Assembly (NCBI RefSeq): GCF_000820225.1
Contig: NZ_CDDK01000010.1
Coordinates: 42,196-106,195 of the forward strand
Length of the DNA: 64,000 nucleotides
Source of the DNA: Aeromonas veronii bv. veronii
GTDB taxonomy: Bacteria > Pseudomonadota > Gammaproteobacteria > Enterobacterales > Aeromonadaceae
Direction of reading: 5' to 3'
The translations under genes and the position numbers were made by a program. A model generated the notes under the pieces. That model made no database searches and was not told the DNA's origin. It was given only the letters and a program-made list of their open reading frames with translations. Position 1 is the first letter of the stretch. Each line of letters starts with the position of its first letter. Of this stretch, positions 34,717 to 46,770 are shown piece after piece.

Positions 34717-35625
34717 TTAGAAATATCCCTGACGCTTCTTCTGCTCCATGGAGCCGGCCTGATCGTGGTCAATCAGCCGCCCTTGCCGCTCGCTCGAAGT
34801 GGTGAGCAGCATCTCTTCAATAATTTCCGGCAAGGTGGTGGCATCGGATTCGATGGCCCCGGTGAGCGGATAGCAGCCGAGGGTACGGAAGCGCACCAGC
34901 TCCTGCTTCACCTCATCCTCGGCGGTCAGCGGCATGCGCTCGTCATCCACCATGATCTTGATGCCGTTGCGCTCCACCACCGGACGGTAAGCGGCGAAGT
35001 AGAGCGGCACTATGTCGATCTTTTCCAGATAGATGTATTGCCAGATATCCAGCTCGGTCCAGTTGGAGAGCGGGAACACCCGGATGCTCTCCCCCTTGTT
35101 GACCTGGCTGTTGTAGACCCGCCACAGCTCCGGGCGCTGGTTCTTCGGATCCCAGCGGTGAGACTTGTCACGGAAGGAGTAAACACGCTCCTTGGCGCGG
35201 GACTTCTCCTCGTCGCGACGGGCACCACCGAAGGCGGCATCGAAGCCGTATTTGTTGAGCGCCTGCTTGAGCCCCTCGGTCTTCATGATGTCGGTGTGCT
35301 TGCCGCTGCCGTGCACGAAGGGGTTGATGCCCATTGCGAGCCCTTCCGGGTTCTTGTGGACGATCAGATCCAGCCCGTACTTTTTGGCGGTCTCGTCGCG
35401 GAACTTGATCATCTCCTTGAACTTCCAGTCGGTGTCGACGTGGAGCAAGGGGAAGGGGATCTTGCCCGGATAGAAGGCCTTGCGGGCCAGATGCAGCATG
35501 ACGGAGGAGTCCTTGCCGATGGAGTACATCATCACCGGGTTTTCAAATTCGGCAGCCACCTCGCGGATGATATGGATGCTCTCGGCTTCCAGCTGCTGCA
35601 AGTGCGTCAATCTTTCACGGTCCAT
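34717..35625 (-). CDS. cysD: sulfate adenylyltransferase subunit 2
   Basis: CysD transfers AMP from ATP to sulfate to make APS. The protein has 302 aa from the ATG at 35625, identical in length to E. coli; an earlier in-frame start at 35706 would add 27 residues unrelated to the family. The PP-loop is [14 protein letters not shown] (about residue 33), with [14 protein letters not shown], the Arg-rich [14 protein letters not shown] and [17 protein letters not shown] segment ([13 protein letters not shown]). It sits between cysG and cysN in a tight operon. Confidence 0.96.
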   Translation of the reverse strand: MDRERLTHLQQLEAESIHIIREVAAEFENPVMMYSIGKDSSVMLHLARKAFYPGKIPFPLLHVDTDWKFKEMIKFRDETAKKYGLDLIVHKNPEGLAMGINPFVHGSGKHTDIMKTEGLKQALNKYGFDAAFGGARRDEEKSRAKERVYSFRDKSHRWDPKNQRPELWRVYNSQVNKGESIRVFPLSNWTELDIWQYIYLEKIDIVPLYFAAYRPVVERNGIKIMVDDERMPLTAEDEVKQELVRFRTLGCYPLTGAIESDATTLPEIIEEMLLTTSSERQGRLIDHDQAGSMEQKKRQGYF

Positions 35626-35721
35626 GTTGGTCCTCGGGTCATTGCTTATGCGCCTGCTCGGGGCGCTGGGTGGTTCAGTGCGCGGCCGCACCAGCAGCCG
35701 CATCAAATATCTCTTTCCGGG

Positions 35722-37170
35722 TCAGGCCAGCTGCACCAGCTTGAGGTCGCAGCCATCGAGGTCCGGGTTAGCGCGCTGCTGCTCGCCGCCCAGCTCTCCA
35801 AACCAGGCGAGCCGATCGCGCAGGGCGACCACTTCGCCGATGACGATAAGCGAAGGGCTCACCGCCTGTTTGGCCAGCTCGGCCAGATCAGCCAAGGTGC
35901 CGGTCAGCACCCGCTGGCGGGATGTGGTGCCGCGCTCGATGATGGCGATGGGGGTGGCTTGGCTTCGGCCGTGATCCACCAGCTGCTGCTGGATATGCTC
36001 GGAGCGCATCAGCCCCATGTAGATCACCAGGGTCTGACTGGTGGCGGCCAACTGCTGCCAGTCAGGCTCCTTGCCCTCTTTCTGGCCATTTTGCTTGCAA
36101 TGACCAGTGATAAAGACGGCGCTCTGGGCGTAATCACGGTGAGTGAGCGGAATGCCGGCATAGGCGGTGGCACCGGCAGCGGCCGTGATGCCGGGCACCA
36201 CCGAGAAGGGGATACCTTCGTCGGCCAGCACTTCCAGCTCCTCGCCGCCCCGGCCAAACATAAAGGGATCGCCCCCTTTCAGCCGCACTACCCGATTACC
36301 CGCCTTGGCGTATTCCACCAGCAGGCGATTGGTCTCCTCCTGCGGCACGCTGTGGGCGCCCGCCTTCTTGCCGACCGACACCAGAGTGGCGTCGCGGCGC
36401 ACCAGATCGAGGATCTCGGCGGAGACCAGCTGGTCGTAGAGCACCACTTCAGCCTGTTGAATCTGTTGCAGCGCCTTGAGGGTCAACAGGCCCGGATCAC
36501 CGGGGCCCGCACCGACCAAGACCACCTCGCCCACTTCGCTTTTCGCCTGGTCGAGGCCATCACTCAGCCACTGCTCGGCCCCTTGCCAATCCTCTTTTTC
36601 AATCAGGCTGGCGAGGGTGTTGGAGGCAAAGGCGCGCTCCCAGAAGCGGCGACGATCGGAAATCGAGGAGAGCACCCGCTTGGCCTTGTCACGGACCCGG
36701 CCGGAGAGCTCGGTCAGCCCGCCAAGATGGCGCGGCAGCAGGCTCTCCAGCCGCTCGCGCAGCAGGCGCACCAGCACCGGCGCCTTGCCACCGCTGGAGA
36801 CCGCCACCATCAGCGGCGAACGATCGATGATCGAGGGAAAGATAAAGCTGGAGCGTTTGGGGTCATCCACCACGTTGACGAACAGACCCAGCTGATTGGC
36901 ACTTTGATAAACCAGTGCGTTGACTTCGAGGTTGTCGGTCGCCGCCACCACCAAAATCTGACCAGCCAGATGGGCCGGGGTGAAGCGCTCCGCCAGATGG
37001 GTGAAACGACCGGTGAATTCCGCAAATTCCGGTTCAAGCTCCGGGGAGACCAGGGTCAGCCGGGCACCGGCTGCCAGCAGCAGGCGCGCCTTGCGCAGGG
37101 CAACCTCGCCCCCACCCACCAGCAGTACCGGGCGGCCTTCCAACTTGGCAAACATAGGTAAATAATCCAT
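35722..37170 (-). CDS. cysG: siroheme synthase (methyltransferase/dehydrogenase/ferrochelatase)
   Basis: CysG makes siroheme, the cofactor of sulfite and nitrite reductases, from uroporphyrinogen III. The 482 aa contain an N-terminal NAD-binding dehydrogenase/chelatase (VLLVGGGEVALRKARLLLAA, then VNVVDDPKRSSFIFPSIIDR) and a C-terminal SAM uroporphyrinogen methyltransferase (VGAGPGDPGLLTLKAL, VRLKGGDPFMFGRGGEE, PLTHRDYAQS). The E. coli protein has 457 aa; the extra length is at the C terminus. It heads the sulfate assimilation operon, matching the need for siroheme. A clear promoter lies 38 nt upstream. Confidence 0.95.
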   Translation of the reverse strand: MDYLPMFAKLEGRPVLLVGGGEVALRKARLLLAAGARLTLVSPELEPEFAEFTGRFTHLAERFTPAHLAGQILVVAATDNLEVNALVYQSANQLGLFVNVVDDPKRSSFIFPSIIDRSPLMVAVSSGGKAPVLVRLLRERLESLLPRHLGGLTELSGRVRDKAKRVLSSISDRRRFWERAFASNTLASLIEKEDWQGAEQWLSDGLDQAKSEVGEVVLVGAGPGDPGLLTLKALQQIQQAEVVLYDQLVSAEILDLVRRDATLVSVGKKAGAHSVPQEETNRLLVEYAKAGNRVVRLKGGDPFMFGRGGEELEVLADEGIPFSVVPGITAAAGATAYAGIPLTHRDYAQSAVFITGHCKQNGQKEGKEPDWQQLAATSQTLVIYMGLMRSEHIQQQLVDHGRSQATPIAIIERGTTSRQRVLTGTLADLAELAKQAVSPSLIVIGEVVALRDRLAWFGELGGEQQRANPDLDGCDLKLVQLA

Positions 37171-37207
37171 TTCGGCCCATCCCTCGGAACACGACTAATA
37201 TGGGGCG

Positions 37208-37235
37208 ACTATAGGCAGGGCAGCTTATCCCTCAA
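37208..37235 (-). promoter_or_regulatory. promoter of the cysG-cysD-cysN operon
   Basis: On the minus strand TTGAGG (37230-37235) and TATAGT (37208-37213) are 16 bp apart, about 38 nt before cysG. An AT-rich TTATTATTTTGAGGGATAAG stretch overlaps the -35 and could be a CysB-responsive region, which is inference. Confidence 0.6.
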
Positions 37236-37364
37236 AATAATAAAAAATGCTTTTTAATGCGTTTTGGTAATTAGCAAAGCCAATTCATGACAAAGGCGTA
37301 CAAAGTCACTTGTGGTACCTGACGCCAGACCATAGGCTAGGGACTGTGTTTCATAAGGAGCTAA

Positions 37365-38291
37365 ATGATGAATGAATCATTGATTGTGCTAGGGATTTTC
37401 GTGTTCCTGGTGCTCGCCACCCTGAGCGCGGGCATCAAGATAGTGCCCCAGGGCTACAACTGGACGGTGGAGCGCTTCGGCCGCTACACCCGCACCCTGA
37501 CCCCGGGTCTTAACCTGTTGATCCCCTACGTGGATCGGGTCGGCCACAAGATCATCATGATGGAGCAGGTGCTGGATATCCCGGCACAAGAGGTGATCTC
37601 CCGCGATAACGCCAACGTCACCATCGACGCCATCAGCTTTGTGCAGGTGGTGGATGCCCGCAAAGCGGGTTACGAGGTCAACGATCTCACCAGCGCCATC
37701 CGCAATCTCACCATGACCAATATGCGGACTGTGCTCGGCGCCATGGAGCTGGACGAGATGCTCTCCCAGCGCGACACCATCAACGAGAAACTGCTGCGCA
37801 CCATGGATGCCGCCACCGCCCCCTGGGGCATCAAGGTGACCCGCATCGAGATTAAAGATGTGCGCCCGCCGCTGGCACTGGTCGAAGCGATGAACGCCCA
37901 GATGAAGGCCGAGCGCCAGAAACGGGCCGAGGTGCTGGAGGCCGAAGGGGTGCGCCAGTCCAAGATCCTGAAAGCGGAAGGCGAGAAGCAGTCCCAGATC
38001 CTCAAAGCCGAAGGTGAGCGTCAGGCCGCCTTCCTCGCCGCCGAAGCGCGGGAGCGGGCTGCCGAGGCGGAAGCCAAGGCGACCCATATGGTTTCCCAAG
38101 CAATTGCGGAAGGAGACCTGCAGGCCATCAACTACTTCGTGGCCCAGAAATATACCGAGGCACTGGCCCGCATCGGTGAAGGCCCCAACAGCAAGATCAT
38201 CATGATGCCGCTGGAAGCGGGCAGCCTGATTGGCTCGGTGGCTGGCATGGCCGAGCTGTTCAACAAAGATGGCAAGGGCAGCAAGTCATGA
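37365..38291 (+). CDS. qmcA: SPFH/stomatin-family membrane protein QmcA
   Basis: The protein has 308 aa. One N-terminal membrane segment ([17 protein letters not shown]) is followed by an SPFH (band 7) domain ([20 protein letters not shown], then [17 protein letters not shown]) and a long Ala/Glu/Lys coiled coil with repeated ILKAEGE motifs. QmcA-type proteins form large inner-membrane assemblies linked to membrane quality control with NfeD partners. Its stop overlaps the following NfeD gene by 4 nt, the standard partnership. AAGGAGC precedes the tandem ATG start. Confidence 0.93.
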   Translation: MMNESLIVLGIFVFLVLATLSAGIKIVPQGYNWTVERFGRYTRTLTPGLNLLIPYVDRVGHKIIMMEQVLDIPAQEVISRDNANVTIDAISFVQVVDARKAGYEVNDLTSAIRNLTMTNMRTVLGAMELDEMLSQRDTINEKLLRTMDAATAPWGIKVTRIEIKDVRPPLALVEAMNAQMKAERQKRAEVLEAEGVRQSKILKAEGEKQSQILKAEGERQAAFLAAEARERAAEAEAKATHMVSQAIAEGDLQAINYFVAQKYTEALARIGEGPNSKIIMMPLEAGSLIGSVAGMAELFNKDGKGSKS

Positions 38292-38743
38292 CAGCCCTGT
38301 TAGAGGGGCTGACCCACTGGCACTGGCTAGGGCTCGGCTTCATTCTGCTGGCCATCGAGGTACTCGGCTCGGTGGGCTTTTTGCTATGGACCGGCATCGC
38401 CGCACTGGAAGTGGGCCTGCTGCTGCTGATCTGGCCCTTTGGCTGGCAGGCGCAGCTGCTGCTGTTTGCGGTGCAATCCCTGCTCACCACCTGGGCCTGG
38501 TGGCGCTGGCAACACCAGCGTGACAACTCGGGTCAGGATGCCGCCAGCACCATCAACGAGCGGATGCAGAGCTATATGGGCCGCGAGCTGACCCTGCTGG
38601 ATGATGTCGCCCAGGGCACCAGCCGGGTACATCTGGACGACACGGTCTGGACGGTGCGCTGCGACGAGTCGCTGCCTGCAGGCAGCAAGGTCAGGGTGGT
38701 GGGGGCCGACTCCCACATCCTGCTGGTTGAACCCCGCAACTGA
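38288..38743 (+). CDS. ybbJ: NfeD-like protein, QmcA partner (YbbJ type)
   Basis: The protein has 151 aa. Two or three hydrophobic segments occupy residues about 10-80 ([20 protein letters not shown], then [10 protein letters not shown]), followed by a small beta-barrel (OB-fold) domain ([45 protein letters not shown]). NfeD-like proteins accompany SPFH proteins. The ATG overlaps the qmcA stop, giving translational coupling. Confidence 0.9.
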   Translation: MTALLEGLTHWHWLGLGFILLAIEVLGSVGFLLWTGIAALEVGLLLLIWPFGWQAQLLLFAVQSLLTTWAWWRWQHQRDNSGQDAASTINERMQSYMGRELTLLDDVAQGTSRVHLDDTVWTVRCDESLPAGSKVRVVGADSHILLVEPRN

Positions 38744-38765
38744 CGCAACTCTGCCATCGAGCCAT

Positions 38766-38797
38766 AAAAAAGCCCGCGATAGCTCGCGGGCTTTTGT
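38766..38797. terminator. terminator between ybbJ and the chemoreceptor
   Basis: AGCCCGCGA and TCGCGGGCT surround TAGC, flanked by A6 and TTT. It can serve both convergent genes. Confidence 0.85.
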
Positions 38798-38812
38798 CTC
38801 TCTGGCTGCCAC

Positions 38813-40918
38813 TCAGGTACGCAGCCGATCGAGCTGACTGGCCAGCGCCGTGGCCGCTTGCTCCAGCGCTTCGCTCAGTTGATGGCTGGAGCTGGCCTCC
38901 TGCCCGATCACGTTGGCGGTATCACCGATCCGCATCAGGTTCTGGTTGATGGTATCGCTCACCGCACTCTGCTGCTCGGCGGCGGTGGCTACCTGACTGA
39001 TGTGGTCGTGGATCTGCTGGATCTGGGCCACCACCCGATTGAGCGCCTCAAACGCCTGCTCGGTACCCTGCACCGTGGTAGTGGAGCGCTCGATGCCGGT
39101 ATTCATCAGACGCTGGCTGCTGCTCACTTCGGTCTGCAGGCTGCCAATAAGCTGGCCGATCTCGTCGGTCGATTCACGGGTCTTGGTCGCCAGCGCCCGC
39201 ACCTCGTCCGCCACCACTGCAAAGCCGCGGCCCATGTCCCCTGCCCGCGCCGCTTCGATGGCGGCGTTGAGGGCCAGCAAGTTGGTCTGCTCGGCAATGG
39301 CGCGGATCACATCGAGGATCCTGCTGATATTGGTGCTGCGCTGGGCCACCAGCGCCACCGCTTTATCCGCCTCATGCATATCGCCGACCAGAGTATGGAT
39401 CTCGTTGCGGGCATTGCTGAGGGTCTGCTGGGCGGTATTGATATGGTGGGTCGCCGCTTCCGACTCCTGCGCCGCCTGCTCGGCATAACCTGCCACGCTG
39501 ACTGCCGTGGTGCTCATCTGGTGCATGGCGCTCACCACGCTCTCCAGCTCCAGATTCTGCTCATCCAGACTGTTGCGCATGGTGTCGGCGGTATGTTTCA
39601 TCTCCCGCGCCTGCTGGTAGACCTGCTGACCGATCCCCTTGCTCATTTGCACCATGCCCCGCAGCTTGCCGAGGAAGGCATTGAGCTGGGAACCCAGATC
39701 GATCAGCTCCTGATGGGTGTCGATCTCCATCTGCTGGGTCAGGTCCCCCTCGTTGCTGGAGAGATGGCCCACATGGCGGCTGATAAGAGAAAGTGGCGCT
39801 GTGATGGTCTGGATAAACCAGACCAGCAGCCCCAGCACCAACAGGGTAATCCCGCCCATCGCGATGATCTGCTGCCGCTGGGCATCCACCAGCAGGGTGC
39901 CCAGTTCATTGCTGATGGCATGCGCCTTGCCGAGCGCCAGCGCCTTGGGCACCTTGATCATCAACCACCACTGGGTATTGGCTGCCTCAACCCGGATGGG
40001 CTGATGAAGAATGAAGTCACTGTCGCTGCTGACCGGCTGACCGTCAGGCAGGGTCAGGCCCACCTCCTTGAGTGGACGGCCCAGCTTGTCGGCATAGCGG
40101 TTGCTGCCCACAATCAGCCCCATCTTGCTGACCAGGGTCACATCCGCCTTGTTGTCATAGAGGCTCTTGCCAAGGTTTTCAGCCAGTTGCTGGAAGATGG
40201 GCAGGTTCATATCCACCCCGGCCAGCCCGACAAACTTGCCGTCACGCAGCACGGGCACCGTCAGACTGGTCATCAGCATCTTGTTGCCCGGGCTGATTTC
40301 GTAGAGGTAGGGCTCCATCAGGCAGGGCTGGCGGGTATCGCGACCACAGAGATACCACTCGCTGTTGCGAATGCCAAACTCGTTGAGGGAGGTATCAAAC
40401 TTGGCCTCGCTGGCAGCGGCGTCCACCGCTTGCTGAGCGACTGCCCCTCCCTGATCCTTGGTGAAATAGACCTCCAGACTCCCCTTGCCTGCCACCGAGT
40501 GGCTGGCTCCGCCCAGCCAGTTGCCATCCTCACCATCATAGCCATCCGGTTCAAACTGGGCGTAGATGGAGCTGATCCCGCTCGCTTGCTGCAGGCTGCT
40601 GCCGAGCAGAGACTCCACTTGGGGCCGCGACAACCGCAGTTCCGGCTTGGCCATCCCGGCTTCAATCTGGGCAGTCACGGTCAGGGGGATCTGATAGGAG
40701 TTCTGCATCAGCGAGGCAATCTGGATGGCATAGCGCTCCGCCTGATACTGCAGGCTGCGGGAGACCTCCTCTTCCAGTGCATCGCTGGTCTGGGTCATCA
40801 CCATATTGCGAAGGGAGCTGAAAGAAGCCGATTGCAACAGGGTCATGGCCAGCCCGGTCAGCAGAAACAGCCCCATGGTAAGGCACAACAGCTTGAACTT
40901 GAGGGAACGTTGCTTCAT
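38813..40918 (-). CDS. methyl-accepting chemotaxis protein with a large periplasmic sensor
   Basis: The protein has 701 aa from the ATG at 40918 (AAGGAG upstream). An N-terminal transmembrane helix ([19 protein letters not shown]) is followed by a periplasmic domain of about 330 residues with dCache-like features ([55 protein letters not shown]), a second helix near residue 365, a HAMP-type linker, and the signalling domain ([20 protein letters not shown]). It senses a small molecule in the periplasm and signals to CheA/CheW. The ligand is not deducible. Single-gene unit. Confidence 0.9.
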   Translation of the reverse strand: MKQRSLKFKLLCLTMGLFLLTGLAMTLLQSASFSSLRNMVMTQTSDALEEEVSRSLQYQAERYAIQIASLMQNSYQIPLTVTAQIEAGMAKPELRLSRPQVESLLGSSLQQASGISSIYAQFEPDGYDGEDGNWLGGASHSVAGKGSLEVYFTKDQGGAVAQQAVDAAASEAKFDTSLNEFGIRNSEWYLCGRDTRQPCLMEPYLYEISPGNKMLMTSLTVPVLRDGKFVGLAGVDMNLPIFQQLAENLGKSLYDNKADVTLVSKMGLIVGSNRYADKLGRPLKEVGLTLPDGQPVSSDSDFILHQPIRVEAANTQWWLMIKVPKALALGKAHAISNELGTLLVDAQRQQIIAMGGITLLVLGLLVWFIQTITAPLSLISRHVGHLSSNEGDLTQQMEIDTHQELIDLGSQLNAFLGKLRGMVQMSKGIGQQVYQQAREMKHTADTMRNSLDEQNLELESVVSAMHQMSTTAVSVAGYAEQAAQESEAATHHINTAQQTLSNARNEIHTLVGDMHEADKAVALVAQRSTNISRILDVIRAIAEQTNLLALNAAIEAARAGDMGRGFAVVADEVRALATKTRESTDEIGQLIGSLQTEVSSSQRLMNTGIERSTTTVQGTEQAFEALNRVVAQIQQIHDHISQVATAAEQQSAVSDTINQNLMRIGDTANVIGQEASSSHQLSEALEQAATALASQLDRLRT

Positions 40919-41058
40919 GCGACAACTCCTTATGGCAGAATAACAACGAATTACTTGAGTATATTCGCCCACTTGCGCTTCACCCGATTTGTTGATGGGT
41001 TTGTGGCAGGCTTCTGGTTATAATTTTTGCCTTCCCGAGCGTTGATGGAACAGTCGCA

Positions 41059-42132
41059 ATGAGCAATGCACTGAGCAGTGTCCCGCCGGTAGTCGCAATG
41101 GACTACCCCTTTCCGGCCAAACCTCTTCCCCTGAGTGCCGAGCAGAGAACGACCTTGACCACAGAAATCAAGGCGCTGCTCAAGGAACGCAAGGCGGTAC
41201 TGGTTGCCCACTACTACACGGATCCCGAGATCCAGGCGCTGGCCGAAGCCACCGGCGGTTTCGTCGGTGACTCGCTGGAGATGGCCCGCTTTGGCCGCGA
41301 TCACGAGGCGCAAACCCTGATCGTCGCCGGGGTGCGCTTTATGGGGGAAACCTCCAAGATCCTGAGCCCCCACAAGCGGGTGCTGATGCCGACTCTGGAG
41401 GCCGAATGCTCCCTCGATCTGGGTTGTCCCATCGAGCAGTTCTCCGCCTTCTGCGATGCCAATCCCGACCATACCGTGGTGGTCTATGCCAATACCTCGG
41501 CCGCCGTCAAAGCACGGGCCGACTGGGTGGTGACCTCCAGCATCGCGCTGGAGATCGTCGAGCACCTCGACAGTCTGGGTCACAAGATCATCTGGGGCCC
41601 GGATCGCCATCTGGGTGCCTATATCGAGAAGAAGACCGGGGCGCAGATGCTGCGCTGGCAGGGCCACTGCATCGTCCACGACGAGTTCAAGGCCCGCGCT
41701 CTGCGCGAGCTGAGAGAGCAGAATCCTGACGCCGCCGTGCTGGTTCATCCGGAATCCCCCGCCTCGGTGATCGAGCTGGCCGATGCGGTGGGCTCCACCA
41801 GCCAGCTGATCAAGGCGGCCAAGGAGCTGCCCCAGCAGAAGCTGATCGTGGCGACCGATCGGGGCATCTTCTACAAGATGCAGCAGGCTTGTCCGGAGAA
41901 AGAGATGGTGGAAGCTCCGACCGGTGGCGATGGCGCCACCTGCCGCAGCTGCGCCCACTGCCCCTGGATGGCGATGAACGGTCTGGTGGCGATCAAGGAG
42001 GCCCTCACCGACGGTGCCGAGCGCCACGAGATCCATGTCGACGAAGATCTGCGGGTCAAAGCCTTGATCCCCCTCGATCGCATGCTCAATTTCGCCGCCG
42101 AACTCAAGCTCAAGACTCAGGGCAACGCCTGA
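41059..42132 (+). CDS. nadA: quinolinate synthase A
   Basis: NadA condenses iminoaspartate with dihydroxyacetone phosphate to quinolinate in NAD synthesis, using an oxygen-sensitive [4Fe-4S] cluster. The protein has 357 aa. Conserved cysteines occur in [19 protein letters not shown] and the C-terminal [26 protein letters not shown] and DSLEMARFG near the N terminus bind substrate. The start at 41059 lacks a strong ribosome-binding site; a later ATG at 41098 is possible. It is followed by a terminator. Confidence 0.95.
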   Translation: MSNALSSVPPVVAMDYPFPAKPLPLSAEQRTTLTTEIKALLKERKAVLVAHYYTDPEIQALAEATGGFVGDSLEMARFGRDHEAQTLIVAGVRFMGETSKILSPHKRVLMPTLEAECSLDLGCPIEQFSAFCDANPDHTVVVYANTSAAVKARADWVVTSSIALEIVEHLDSLGHKIIWGPDRHLGAYIEKKTGAQMLRWQGHCIVHDEFKARALRELREQNPDAAVLVHPESPASVIELADAVGSTSQLIKAAKELPQQKLIVATDRGIFYKMQQACPEKEMVEAPTGGDGATCRSCAHCPWMAMNGLVAIKEALTDGAERHEIHVDEDLRVKALIPLDRMLNFAAELKLKTQGNA

Positions 42133-42152
42133 TTGTCGCCGTCACGAGATGC

Positions 42153-42186
42153 AAAGAGGGCTCCCGTGGGAGCCCTCTTTATTTAT
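42153..42186 (+). terminator. terminator after nadA
   Basis: AAAGAGGGCTCCC and GGGAGCCCTCTTT form a 13-bp perfect inverted repeat with a 2-nt loop. Confidence 0.85.
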
Positions 42187-42202
42187 CTGAACCTCATCCT
42201 GC

Positions 42203-43069
42203 TCAGATGATTACGGTGGAGAAGCTGTGCTCTTCATCCGGCGCGACGGTCACCCCAGCGTCGCCGGCGATGGCCGCTTCGACGCAGAGCATGGTGCGAT
42301 AGCCATCGTCGCTCATGTCGGCCATGGCGGTGGCCCCTTCCAGCCAAGGGGTCCAGACCACCACGCTGTCGTGGTTGCCGCTCACTACCCGCGTCTCGCG
42401 CTCACCATCCTGCACCCTCACCAGCGCCTCTGGCTGCCAGTAGACCCGATCCAGCGGCCCGTTCAGGGTCAATGCACCCTGCTGCTTGGCATCCTGTCCG
42501 GTCAGCTTGTCGGCATAGGGCTCGCCCAGTCCGGTGACGCTTACCGCCTCTGGTGCGCTGATCTGCAAATAGGTATGCAGCGCACCGCTATAGGTCAACG
42601 GCTGAGCACCTGTGTTGCGAGTGGTCAGCACCAGCGAAAGCTCTTTGCCCACCAGCACGTCCAGTTCCAGCTCGAAGGGGTGATCCCACAGGGCACGGGT
42701 CGCATCGCTGTCGTGCAGGGAGAGATGAACAAGCGTGCCATCGGTGTGATCGGAGACCCCGTCCAGCATCCAGAGGGTGGTACGGGCAAAACCGTGGGAG
42801 GGCTTGCCGCTACCGACGCGGGCGGGCGCCGGGCCAAACCAGGGCCAGCAGATCGGGATACCACCACGAACAGGCTTGCTGCCATCCAGCACCGCTTTGT
42901 CACTCAGCCAGATGGAGGCCGGCTCGCCATGACGCTGATAGCTCAGCACATGTGCGCCAAACAGGCTGATCTCGGCCTTGGCATAGTCGTTATTAATGGT
43001 GAGAACCGGCAGACCGGCGGCATTGTTGGCAAGCTTGCAATTGGCTGTCAGGGGACGAATGGATTGCAT
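42203..43069 (-). CDS. yeaD: D-hexose-6-phosphate mutarotase (YeaD type)
   Basis: The protein interconverts alpha and beta anomers of hexose 6-phosphates and has an aldose-1-epimerase fold. It is 288 aa from the ATG at 43069 (CAGGAGT upstream). Landmarks are SLFGAHVLSYQRHGE, PVRGGIPICWPWFGP with the substrate-binding His/Trp region, SHGFARTTLWML and VVWTPWLEGATAMADMSDDG. It lies directly downstream of gapA on the same strand across a terminator, the arrangement seen in E. coli, and fits a supporting role in glycolysis. Confidence 0.9.
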   Translation of the reverse strand: MQSIRPLTANCKLANNAAGLPVLTINNDYAKAEISLFGAHVLSYQRHGEPASIWLSDKAVLDGSKPVRGGIPICWPWFGPAPARVGSGKPSHGFARTTLWMLDGVSDHTDGTLVHLSLHDSDATRALWDHPFELELDVLVGKELSLVLTTRNTGAQPLTYSGALHTYLQISAPEAVSVTGLGEPYADKLTGQDAKQQGALTLNGPLDRVYWQPEALVRVQDGERETRVVSGNHDSVVVWTPWLEGATAMADMSDDGYRTMLCVEAAIAGDAGVTVAPDEEHSFSTVII

Positions 43070-43102
43070 GTGGACTCCTGTCATCAGGGGAAACCGAAAA
43101 AC

Positions 43103-43129
43103 AAAAAGGCGGCCAATGGCCGCCTTTTT
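43103..43129 (-). terminator. gapA terminator
   Basis: AAAAAGGCGGCC and GGCCGCCTTTTT form a perfect 12-bp stem around AAT. Confidence 0.88.
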
Positions 43130-43155
43130 CAAGCTACGCGATTGCGCATCCCAAA

Positions 43156-44498
<1,343 letters not shown>

Positions 44499-46688
44499 AT
44501 GACCACCCTGATTGAACAGCTGGCTGCCGCAAAAGGTATCGCCAGCGAGTATGTCGATGCTTGGGGCCACCCGGCCCAGGTATCCGAAGAGAGCAAGGCC
44601 GCCATGCTGGGCGCCATGGGCTACCGCGTCGATGACGAGGAAGCACTGGTGCAGCAGCTGGAAGAGGAGCATCGCCAGCACTGGCTGCGGGCGCTGGATC
44701 CTGTGATGGTGGTTCGCACCGGCGACGCCGTCACGCTCGAAGTCCGTCTCCCCATCGAATTCGTCAACGATGCCCTCACCTGGCAGCTCCAGCAGGAGCA
44801 GGGTGCTGTGCTGTCCGGTCAATTCACTCCCATCGAGGGCGAGCTGGTTGGCGTGGCCGAATTTGAAGAGATGGAGTGCCAGGCCTATCGCGTCACGCTG
44901 GATATGGCCCCGGAGCTGGGTTATCACCAGCTGGTGCTGCTGGAAGAGGGCAATGACGAGCCGCTGGCCACCATGCGCCTCATCGTCGCCCCCAAGGCCT
45001 GCTACAAGCAGGCGCCAATTGCCAATGGCCGCAAGGTATGGGGCCCGAGCGTGCAGCTCTACTGCCTGCGCAGCCGCCACAACTGGGGTATCGGTGATTT
45101 CAGCGATCTGGGCCAGCTGGTCGAAAAAGCCGCCGCCTGGGGTGCCCACTTCGTCGGCCTCAACCCTATCCACGCCCTCTATCCGGCCAATCCGGAGAGC
45201 GCCAGTCCATACAGCCCCTCTTCCCGTCGCTGGCTCAACGTGGCCTATATCAATGTGGAAGCGGTGCCCGAATTCCGGCAGAGCGATCGCCTGAAAGCGG
45301 AAGTGGCGAGCCCTGCCTTCCAGCAACATCTGGCCGATCTGCGTGCCAAAGAGAATGTCGATTACACCGGCGTGCTCCAGACCAAACTCGGCATGCTGCG
45401 TCAGGTGTTCAATGAAGCCACCCTGAGCGCCGAGCGTCAGGCCGCCTTTGATGCCTTCGTGGCCGCCGGTGGCGACAGCCTGCAACAGCAGGCAGCATTC
45501 GATGCCCTGCAGGCCCACTTCTATGCCAAAGGCGAAAATGCCTGGGGCTGGCCGGTATGGCCGCAGGAGCTGCGCGATTACCACAACCCTGCCGTTGCCG
45601 CCTGGATGGCCGCGCACCCGCAAGATGTCAACTTCTACCTCTATCTGCAGTTCCTGGCCGACGAGCAGCTGGCGCAAGCCGATGCCCGTGCCAAGGCTGC
45701 CGGCATGGTGATGGGGATCTACCGGGATCTGGCAGTGGGCGTCTCCGAAGGCTCCACCGAGATCTGGGCCAATCAGGATCTCTACTGCCCGAAAGCCTCG
45801 GTCGGTGCGCCGCCCGATATTCTCGGCCCGCTTGGTCAGAACTGGGGCCTGCCCCCGATGAACCCGAACAAGCTGTTTGAAGCGGCCTATCAGCCGATGG
45901 TGGACTTGTTCCGTGCCAACATGCGCTCCTGTGGCGCACTGCGTATCGACCACGTGATGGCCTTGCTGCGCCTGTGGTGGGTACCGCCCGGAGCGTCCGC
46001 AGCCAAGGGCGCCTACATCTACTATCCGGTCAACGACCTGCTGGGCATTCTGGCCCTCGAATCCCACCGCAATCAGTGCCTGCTGATCGGCGAGGATCTG
46101 GGCACCGTGCCGGAGGGGATCGACGTGACTCTGAAAGAGAACGGCGTCCACTCCTACAAGGTGTTCTTTTTCGAGCGCTCCAAGGAAGATGGCGGCTTTA
46201 TCTCCCCGGCACACTACACCGAGCAGGCGATGTCGGCCCTGACCACCCACGACATGCCGACCCTCAAGGGCTTCTGGCATTGCGACGATCTGGCGCTCGG
46301 CCGTCAACTGGGTCTGTATCCGGATGAAGATGTATTGAAGACTCTGTATGCTGATCGTCACCAGGCCAAACAGCGGATCCTCGACAGCCTGCATGCCCAC
46401 AAGGTCATCTCTGACAACATCAGTCATGACGTGAACTGGGTCGGCATGAACACCGAACTCAACCACGGTCTGCAGATCCACATGTCCCGCGGCAGCTGCG
46501 CCCTGTTCAGTACCCAGCTGGAAGATTGGCTGGAGATGGACAAGCCGGTCAACGTACCGGGCACCAGTTACGAATACCCCAACTGGCGCCGCAAGCTTTC
46601 CGCTGATCTGGAAGATATTTTTGCCAATGAGGCACTCAAGGCACTGGCTGGCAAGATGAGCCAAGCCCGTGATGAGGCCAGTCGTTGA
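44499..46688 (+). CDS. malQ: 4-alpha-glucanotransferase (amylomaltase)
   Basis: MalQ transfers alpha-1,4-glucan segments between maltodextrins in the cytoplasm. The protein has 729 aa from the ATG at 44499; the frame opens at 44412, but the extra 29 residues read like untranslated leader. GH77 landmarks are VQLYCLRSRHNWGIGDFSDL, NPIHALYPANPESASPYSP, the nucleophile region LRIDHVMALLRLWW, the acid/base GEDLGTVPEG, and THDMPTLKGFW. It is followed by glgB and glgX in the same direction, a glucan-metabolism cluster without glgC, glgA or glgP nearby. Confidence 0.93.
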   Translation: MTTLIEQLAAAKGIASEYVDAWGHPAQVSEESKAAMLGAMGYRVDDEEALVQQLEEEHRQHWLRALDPVMVVRTGDAVTLEVRLPIEFVNDALTWQLQQEQGAVLSGQFTPIEGELVGVAEFEEMECQAYRVTLDMAPELGYHQLVLLEEGNDEPLATMRLIVAPKACYKQAPIANGRKVWGPSVQLYCLRSRHNWGIGDFSDLGQLVEKAAAWGAHFVGLNPIHALYPANPESASPYSPSSRRWLNVAYINVEAVPEFRQSDRLKAEVASPAFQQHLADLRAKENVDYTGVLQTKLGMLRQVFNEATLSAERQAAFDAFVAAGGDSLQQQAAFDALQAHFYAKGENAWGWPVWPQELRDYHNPAVAAWMAAHPQDVNFYLYLQFLADEQLAQADARAKAAGMVMGIYRDLAVGVSEGSTEIWANQDLYCPKASVGAPPDILGPLGQNWGLPPMNPNKLFEAAYQPMVDLFRANMRSCGALRIDHVMALLRLWWVPPGASAAKGAYIYYPVNDLLGILALESHRNQCLLIGEDLGTVPEGIDVTLKENGVHSYKVFFFERSKEDGGFISPAHYTEQAMSALTTHDMPTLKGFWHCDDLALGRQLGLYPDEDVLKTLYADRHQAKQRILDSLHAHKVISDNISHDVNWVGMNTELNHGLQIHMSRGSCALFSTQLEDWLEMDKPVNVPGTSYEYPNWRRKLSADLEDIFANEALKALAGKMSQARDEASR

Positions 46689-46718
46689 GACGCTGTCTCC
46701 CACAGCGCTCTCACCTAA

Positions 46719-46746
46719 ATCCACTCCGGCTTCGGCCGGAGTGGAT
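46719..46746 (+). other. intergenic UUCG-tetraloop hairpin between malQ and glgB
   Basis: ATCCACTCCGGC and GCCGGAGTGGAT form a perfect 12-bp stem closed by TTCG. There is no U-tract, so it probably stabilises or processes the malQ message and does not terminate it strongly. Confidence 0.75.
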
Positions 46747-46770
46747 GCTCTGTCATGAAAGGAAATCTCG

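Noticed and set aside
33163..37161. 1332-codon plus-strand open frame antisense to cysN, cysD and cysG
   Set aside because: High-GC codon use on the minus strand keeps the opposite frame open; the minus-strand genes match known families end to end and the antisense product has no recognisable domain.
38858..41023. 721-codon frame antisense to the chemoreceptor
   Set aside because: Low-complexity His/Gln/Leu shadow of a clear MCP gene.
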